Position numbers and translations under genes: made by a program. From Salininema proteolyticum (GTDB lineage Bacteria > Actinomycetota > Actinomycetes > Mycobacteriales > Micromonosporaceae): DNA of 64,000 nt. The stretch lies in the NCBI RefSeq assembly GCF_042685645.1, contig NZ_JBHUNX010000001.1, forward strand, positions 558,001-622,000, given 5' to 3'. Every line of letters starts with the position of its first letter. The first letter of the stretch is position 1. Below the pieces are notes generated by a model, which saw only the letters and a program-made list of their open reading frames with translations, was not told where the DNA came from and made no database searches. Below, piece after piece: positions 59,389 through 64,000 of this stretch.

Positions 59389-59919
59389 ATGATAGTGTGG
59401 CTCAACGGCACCTACGGGGCCGGCAAAACGACAACTGCAGGGCTCGTGGCGGCAAAGCTACCAGCCAGGATCTTTGATTCTGAACAGGTCGGCTATGTCC
59501 TCCAGGGGATCCTCGGAGATCTACCGCATACAGACTTCAAGGAGTGGCCGCCATGGCGGCATCTGACCGTAGAGACTGCGCGCAGCATACTAGACTTTCA
59601 GGGCGGGACGCTTGTTATTCCTCAGACGGTCCTCCAGCGCGAATACTGGAGCGAACTGGCTGAAGGTTTTCGGTCTGCTGGGATTCCGCTTCGCGCCTTC
59701 ACTCTGCACGCCGATCGCGAAGTATGGGCCCACCGGGTCGAGAATGACGAGTTTGAGAAGGACGCCTTGCAATGGCGCCTGGAAGCGAGAGCAACCTACG
59801 AGAAAGCCCTCGTCGACTGGATGAGCGAGGAGACGATCGTCATCGACACCACGGGATTGGCTCCGGAACAGGTGGCTGACGGGCTAGTCGACCTTCTTCG
59901 CGGCAGTGATGAGGGCTGA
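59389..59919 (+). CDS. TmrB-like ATP-binding resistance protein
   Basis: A 176-residue P-loop protein. It begins MIVWLNGTYGAGKT, with Walker A at residues 7-14, and shares with TmrB of Bacillus subtilis the sequence order RIFDSEQVGYVL, DFKEWPPWRHL, GTLVIPQTVLQREYW and the LRAFTLHADREVWAHRV phosphate-binding region. TmrB gives resistance to tunicamycin. This protein could bind a nucleoside antibiotic or another substrate. A TACACT box 6 nt before ATG suggests a leaderless transcript. Confidence 0.75.
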   Translation: MIVWLNGTYGAGKTTTAGLVAAKLPARIFDSEQVGYVLQGILGDLPHTDFKEWPPWRHLTVETARSILDFQGGTLVIPQTVLQREYWSELAEGFRSAGIPLRAFTLHADREVWAHRVENDEFEKDALQWRLEARATYEKALVDWMSEETIVIDTTGLAPEQVADGLVDLLRGSDEG

Positions 59920-60268
59920 ACGGGACCGCCGCTTCGGGAGCCGCCCCAGACGAACCAGAGGTCAGCAGCGAGAATACAACCACAGCGTTGACTTGATCTC
60001 CGCTGAGAGACAGAGAAACTTGGAGGGCCAGTAGTGGGAGGGCGGTCCTGTAATTGGTGCCGCTGCAGCTACGGTGCCCGTTGTGCACCGGGATTCAAGT
60101 TCCTCCATCCTCCAGCGGGTTTCTGAGCGCTGAGGGTGGGTCTGGGCGCGGCGGATGACATGGTTGGGAGCGCGATTAGACAGCGGCAGGGCGGTGAGCG
60201 AACTGCAAGAGAAGCTACTGGTGTTCGCTGGAAGTTGTGGTCGAAGCGCCGTTGCCGTTGGCTACCTA
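59920..60268. other. Gene-free region
   Basis: About 350 bp without a supported gene, between the TmrB-like gene and the response regulator on the opposite strand. Nothing recognisable is seen. Confidence 0.5.
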
Positions 60269-61021
60269 CTACTTGCCGACGGGCCGACCTCCGGGCTTAT
60301 ATCCGTGGACAGGTCCGGCCTCCCACGGTTTTCTTTCTCTCGTCCCTGTGTTTGCTAGTCCCTGCCTGTGGGCCCAGATCACCAGTGCGACGCGGTCGCG
60401 CACGTTGATCTTCGCGAGGATCCGCCCTACATGGGTCTTGACGGTCACCTCGGCGATGTAGAGGTCCCGGGCGATCTCGGGATTGGACGCGCCTGCCACG
60501 ACGAGATCGAACACGGTGCGTTCGCGGTTGGTCAGCGAATCGAGCGCGTTGCAGTTGGCCGGCGGGGGAGTCGGCGCGTCGGTGTCAAAGTTCTTCAGGA
60601 GCCGTTGCGTGGTGCTTTCGGCGGCGGTGAAGGTCCCGTTGTGAGCGGAGCGGATGGCGGTGACGAGCTGAGTGGCGGTACCGTCCTTGATGATGAAGCC
60701 GATCGCGCCGGCCTTGAACATGCGGATCGCGTAGGCGTCCCTATCGTGCGTGGTCAACCCGAGGATCCGAGTAGAGGGGCTCACGCGGTCGCCGATCAGC
60801 TTCCGCGTGGCCTCGATGCCGTCGAGAACGGGCATGCGGACGTCCATGAGGACCACATCGGGCCGCAGTTCCCGTACCCGTGAGATCGCCTGTTTTCCGT
60901 CGGCGGCGATGCCGGCGGTTCGCATATCGGATTGCGCATTGATGATGCGGGACAGCCCATCGCGAATCAACGACTGGTCGTCGACGATGAGGACATCGAT
61001 TGGCCGAGGGGATTCATTCAT
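60269..61021 (-). CDS. NarL/LuxR-type response regulator
   Basis: A 250-residue response regulator. Receiver domain residues 8-125 with phosphoacceptor D60 (VLMDVRMP), D14/D15 (VDDQ) and K near 112 (FIIKDG); LuxR-type helix-turn-helix near residues 170-220 with LTNRERTVFDLVVAGASNPEIARDLYIAEVTVKTHVGRILAKI. It overlaps the histidine kinase gene by 4 bp. The unit probably switches on the adjacent lanthipeptide genes; this is inference. Confidence 0.93.
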   Translation of the reverse strand: MNESPRPIDVLIVDDQSLIRDGLSRIINAQSDMRTAGIAADGKQAISRVRELRPDVVLMDVRMPVLDGIEATRKLIGDRVSPSTRILGLTTHDRDAYAIRMFKAGAIGFIIKDGTATQLVTAIRSAHNGTFTAAESTTQRLLKNFDTDAPTPPPANCNALDSLTNRERTVFDLVVAGASNPEIARDLYIAEVTVKTHVGRILAKINVRDRVALVIWAHRQGLANTGTRERKPWEAGPVHGYKPGGRPVGK

Positions 61022-62157
61022 GCTCTATTTACATCCTTCTGAATTGTCAATGGCCATTTCGCTACGACGGTGAAAACATCGGCGCTTTCATAAAACGCCT
61101 CGCCGTTGTACAGAGCGCATCGACGTCGAATGCCGGCCAACCCGCGGTTCTCCCGGATCGGCAGGCGACGGGAAGCCCCGTCCATGGGGTTGGACACGGT
61201 CAGCGTCAAGGCATCAGGTTCCCAGTCCATAAGTACCTTTGCCTCGCTGCCGTCCCCATGCCGGAGCGCATTGGTCAGCGACTCCTGCACGACTCGGTAC
61301 ACGGCGAGGGACATGCCCGGCCCGAGCGGGACTGGTTGTCCGGAGCGTTCGATGTCGACACGCAGGTCGGATCGCGTGAAGCTCTCAATGAGCTCGTCGA
61401 GATCGTCCAGACTGGGAGTCGGGTGGGTCCCCGGCTCACCGGTCCACGTCAACAGGCTCCTGACCTCATAGAGAGCGGACCGGCTGCTGGAGGCGATGCC
61501 GGTGAACAGGTCCGCCACGTCTTCGGTCGGCGCGGTCGCCCGCCCGCTCTCCGCCTGCACGACGACACCGGTGAGCGTGTGGGCGAGGATGTCGTGAATA
61601 TCGTTGCTGATGCGTTCGCGCTCTTCGTAGGTCGCAAGCTGCGCCCTGGCGTCGGCCTCCTGTTCGGACAACATCCGCCGGAACTCCGCCACCCGCAGCG
61701 CGTCCGTCTTCCGGTGAGAGACGAAACCGACCGACGACGCGGTCAGAAGCCCTGCGGCGACGAGCCCGACGACGAACAGGTTCGCTCCGGTCACGGTCTC
61801 GGTTTCGCCGAGGAGGATTCGCCCGCCGAGGACGACCACGTATCCCGTCCAGAGCAGGAGTCCGATCTGGCGGGTACGACTGGAGGCATGCGCGGCGACA
61901 GAATAGGCCGCCACCAGTAGAACGAGGTCTCCAGGCATCAACAACGAGGTCGTGAGAACGAGGTGCACGGTGGAGATGGCCGCCGCGGCCAGGGCGCAGA
62001 GCAGCGGAGCCGGACGACGCAGGACCAGAGTCGCGGCCATCGCCGTCGACCACCACCAGTCCGGTTGCCCCAAAAGACCCATGACCACGCACACCAGTAC
62101 CCCGAGCCCGGCCACGGCCGCGTCGCTGTACCGCAGTGCATGTTCGCGTGTGGTCAT
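61018..62157 (-). CDS. Sensor histidine kinase (HisKA_3 type)
   Basis: A 379-residue membrane kinase with four or more transmembrane helices in the first 150 residues (no large outer domain), then HisKA_3 with phosphorylated H188 in RERISNDIHDILAHTLTG and an HATPase_c domain with ESLTNALRHGDGSE near residue 290. Such short-sensor kinases detect envelope stress or antibiotics and pair with NarL-type regulators. The start codon ATG 62157 is 459 nt from the lanA gene, which lies on the other strand. Confidence 0.92.
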   Translation of the reverse strand: MTTREHALRYSDAAVAGLGVLVCVVMGLLGQPDWWWSTAMAATLVLRRPAPLLCALAAAAISTVHLVLTTSLLMPGDLVLLVAAYSVAAHASSRTRQIGLLLWTGYVVVLGGRILLGETETVTGANLFVVGLVAAGLLTASSVGFVSHRKTDALRVAEFRRMLSEQEADARAQLATYEERERISNDIHDILAHTLTGVVVQAESGRATAPTEDVADLFTGIASSSRSALYEVRSLLTWTGEPGTHPTPSLDDLDELIESFTRSDLRVDIERSGQPVPLGPGMSLAVYRVVQESLTNALRHGDGSEAKVLMDWEPDALTLTVSNPMDGASRRLPIRENRGLAGIRRRCALYNGEAFYESADVFTVVAKWPLTIQKDVNRA

Positions 62158-62616
62158 GCCATCACACTACCAGTTCTGCCGTAGGGGAAGGCTTGGCGCC
62201 CAACGGATCGGAGCCTGCCGAGACGGGGCTCGCCGTGACGGACTCGCGGGATGTCGAACGTCCCGAGCCGGCGATCGGACAGTATACGGTCGGAATTCAG
62301 AGCGGGAGTAGACGTTTCTGGTAAACGGGGCCGGGCGGCTGCCACTGGGCAAACGTAATTCGCCCATCAGCTGTGGGAACAGTCGTGAGTCCGACGATGG
62401 TGGGATTTCATGAAAGAAGATCACCGAATCGTATAATGTGCGCGACCACTCCGACCAGTATTCTCGTACTTGTATCCATTGATCGCGTGAAGATTTGCGC
62501 GAACCCCAATCCGCCGATTCTTTTCCACGCCGATCAAGACCCCCCATCTGGTCGTACAACGGTTCCGATGGAGATGGGCGAAAAAGCCACGGGCCGCCTC
62601 TCAAGATAGGAAAAGC
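62158..62616 (+). promoter_or_regulatory. Intergenic region with lanA promoter and long 5' leader
   Basis: A perfect TATAAT -10 box lies at 62432-62437; a TTTCATGAAA palindrome at 62406-62415 lies 16 bp before it and could be the regulator's site. If this promoter is used, the lanA leader is about 170 nt. On the minus strand TATACT at 62281-62286 could be the -10 of the kinase operon. No other gene is in the stretch. Confidence 0.45.
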
Positions 62617-62820
62617 ATGAACGACACCATTCAGCAGGAAGTCACCATGGTCAGCCCGAGCTGGGACGTCGAGGCCCGCCAGACCGACGGCGCCACGCCG
62701 TCGCTCCAGGCCCAGATCGACGTCGAGTTCGAGAAGATCGCCTCCCCGTACCTCGGTAGCAGCGGCTGGGTCTGCACCCTCACCATCGAGTGCGGCACGG
62801 TCGTCTGCGCCTGCCAGTAG
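62617..62820 (+). CDS. Class II lanthipeptide precursor, actagardine family
   Basis: A 67-residue precursor. The last 20 residues, SSGWVCTLTIECGTVVCACQ, match actagardine except I16V and an extra Gln at the C-terminus. All ring residues are kept: S1/S2, C6, T7, T9, C12, T14, C17 and C19, plus E11 in the CTLTIEC lipid-II motif. The leader would end YLG. Two start codons are possible: ATG 62617 or ATG 62647, the latter with AGGAAG 8 nt upstream. The leader is otherwise acidic (DVEARQTDG), as in the family. Confidence 0.92.
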   Translation: MNDTIQQEVTMVSPSWDVEARQTDGATPSLQAQIDVEFEKIASPYLGSSGWVCTLTIECGTVVCACQ

Positions 62821-62831
62821 CAAACCCCTTC

Positions 62832-62872
62832 GGCGGGCGGTTCGGGTCTCGCACCTGGGCCGCCCGCCTTTC
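62832..62872 (+). terminator. Attenuator hairpin between lanA and lanM
   Basis: GGCGGGCGG (62832-62840) pairs with CCGCCCGCC (62860-62868) with a 19-base loop and is followed by TTT. Such leaky terminators let far more precursor than enzyme be made. Confidence 0.75.
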
Positions 62873-62907
62873 CCGTACTTCCGCAGACTAAGAGACAGGA
62901 ACGATCG

Positions 62908-64000
62908 GTGCCCACAAGCAACGACACGCTGGTACTGGCCCAGGCCGCCGCACTGCACGAACGGCGGCCCGGGTCAACGACAGGAAAAGGCGCGGACGCG
63001 GCGACCGACGCGTGGGCGCGACGCCTCCTCGAAGAGGAGGGCACGTTGGACGCCTACCTGAGTCGACAGGGACTGGACCGGGATGGCCTGGCAGCGTTGC
63101 TGTCCGGTGGATCCTGGACCCCGCGGCCCGGCAGCACGGACTGGCTCGCGCGGGCCGACGAATGGCTGCTGCGCCCCACCTCCCACCATCTCGCGACAGG
63201 GCCGCTGGTCATCGAAGGAAGCCGCGTCGAAGAGCTCCCGTTCCCGGGACTGCTTGGCCCGGTGGTCGCCGAGCAAGCGGACCACCTCGACCGTTGGTCC
63301 TGGCTGACCGAAGAAGCGCGCGCCGGCCTCCTGGACCGCCTCGCGGAACGACTCGCGACGCTGTCCCTGCGATGCCTGGTTACCGACCTCGCACGGGACA
63401 CCGCCGAGGGAGCGTACGAACGCCTGGACACCGCACTCTCGAAACCCGACGAACGGCTGCGCTTCTACGCGCGATACCCCGTGCTGGCAAAGGATCTCAC
63501 CGTAGGCATCGCGAACTGGCGCGCACAGGTCGAACGGATCCTCGACCGCCTCGTCGCGGACGCCGACGCACTCGCGGACGCCGACCTCCTGCCCTGCGAC
63601 TACCGGACACTGCGAGACATCGAGCTCGCCACCGGCGACAGTCACGAAGCGGGCCAGACGGTCGCGATCCTGCGCTTCACCGACGGGCACCGGCTCGTCT
63701 ACAAACCCCGCGACTGCTCCGTCTTCACCCTCTACCGCGACACCCTCGACGCCCTCGCACCTATGCTGCCTCTCGAGTCGCGTCTACACGCCCCCATCGC
63801 GCTGGTCCGGCCCGAATACGGCTGGGTCGAGCACATCGCCCACGCCACCGGCACCACCGACCCCGGCACTTATCTGCGCAAGCTCGGCGGGCTGCTGGCG
63901 ATAGCCCACGTCTTCGGCTCCTCCGACCTCCACCTCGAGAACGTCATAGCCTCCCCGGCCGGCCCCGTACCCGTCGACCTGGAGACGCTCGTCCAGAACC
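62908..64000 (+). CDS. Class II lanthipeptide synthetase LanM (5' part, runs off the window)
   Basis: The first 364 codons of LanM from GTG 62908, after AAGAGACAGGAACG. LanM dehydrates Ser and Thr of the precursor through phosphorylation and then forms the thioether rings. The N-terminal dehydratase shows GDSHEAGQTVAILRF (residues 243-257), the YKPRD motif at 265-269 (usual families have YKPRS), the SSDLHLENVIA kinase-like loop with D340, H342, E344 and N345, and PVDLETLVQ. The cyclase domain with its zinc ligands lies outside. It follows lanA after an attenuator. Confidence 0.93.
   Translation, partial: MPTSNDTLVLAQAAALHERRPGSTTGKGADAATDAWARRLLEEEGTLDAYLSRQGLDRDGLAALLSGGSWTPRPGSTDWLARADEWLLRPTSHHLATGPLVIEGSRVEELPFPGLLGPVVAEQADHLDRWSWLTEEARAGLLDRLAERLATLSLRCLVTDLARDTAEGAYERLDTALSKPDERLRFYARYPVLAKDLTVGIANWRAQVERILDRLVADADALADADLLPCDYRTLRDIELATGDSHEAGQTVAILRFTDGHRLVYKPRDCSVFTLYRDTLDALAPMLPLESRLHAPIALVRPEYGWVEHIAHATGTTDPGTYLRKLGGLLAIAHVFGSSDLHLENVIASPAGPVPVDLETLVQN

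Overview
The window is high-GC, densely packed DNA from a Gram-positive actinomycete. The evidence is GTG/TTG starts, leaderless promoters (a -10 hexamer about 7 nt before the start codon), an HU protein with a lysine/alanine-rich tail, the DUF4245 gene beside xseAB, the HU-leuD-leuC-IclR gene order, an IdeR/DmdR-type iron box and type VII secretion proteins. A complete ectABC set suggests a halotolerant or halophilic host. The genus cannot be fixed from this sequence; Glycomycetaceae or Nocardiopsaceae would be a weak guess.

Region by region. 0-9 kb: the end of an ABC exporter operon with a TetR regulator, a membrane-anchored Hsp70-like protein, a DM13 protein, a secreted SGNH esterase, a methyltransferase, an Erm-type rRNA methylase with a candidate macrolide-sensing leader peptide, and a methionine gamma-lyase-type enzyme divergent from an Lrp regulator. 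9-13 kb: tRNA-Gln, a MerR regulator and an MFS exporter gene split by a TnpB insertion element, followed by a small degenerate CRISPR-like repeat set. 13-31 kb: core genes (iron-regulated siderophore-interacting protein, ispH, xseAB, a sugar kinase, an M64 peptidase, an aldo/keto reductase, the plsC-gpsA-ddl operon, a NUDIX fusion, HU, leuCD with a divergent IclR regulator). 31-49 kb: rmuC, a double-GNAT protein, three tandem paralogous membrane proteins with Pro-Gly-Tyr-rich tails, a 1,099-residue secreted subtilisin, many small secreted proteins and ectABC.

49-60 kb is an accessory region. It holds a helix-turn-helix protein of the kind found on mobile elements, an orphan type VII secretion set (two WXG/PPE-like proteins and a convergent mycosin), three overlapping small unknown genes, an unusually AT-rich three-gene module ending in a lipoprotein, and a TmrB-like ATPase. 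60-64 kb is the left part of a class II lanthipeptide cluster: a two-component system, a precursor whose last 20 residues are almost identical to actagardine but end in an extra Gln, a hairpin attenuator, and the first 364 codons of a LanM synthetase that runs off the window.

The two strongest discoveries are the actagardine-family precursor with its LanM, and the erm gene preceded by an 18-codon leader with an Arg-Leu-Arg motif and an inverted repeat that can hide the erm ribosome-binding site.
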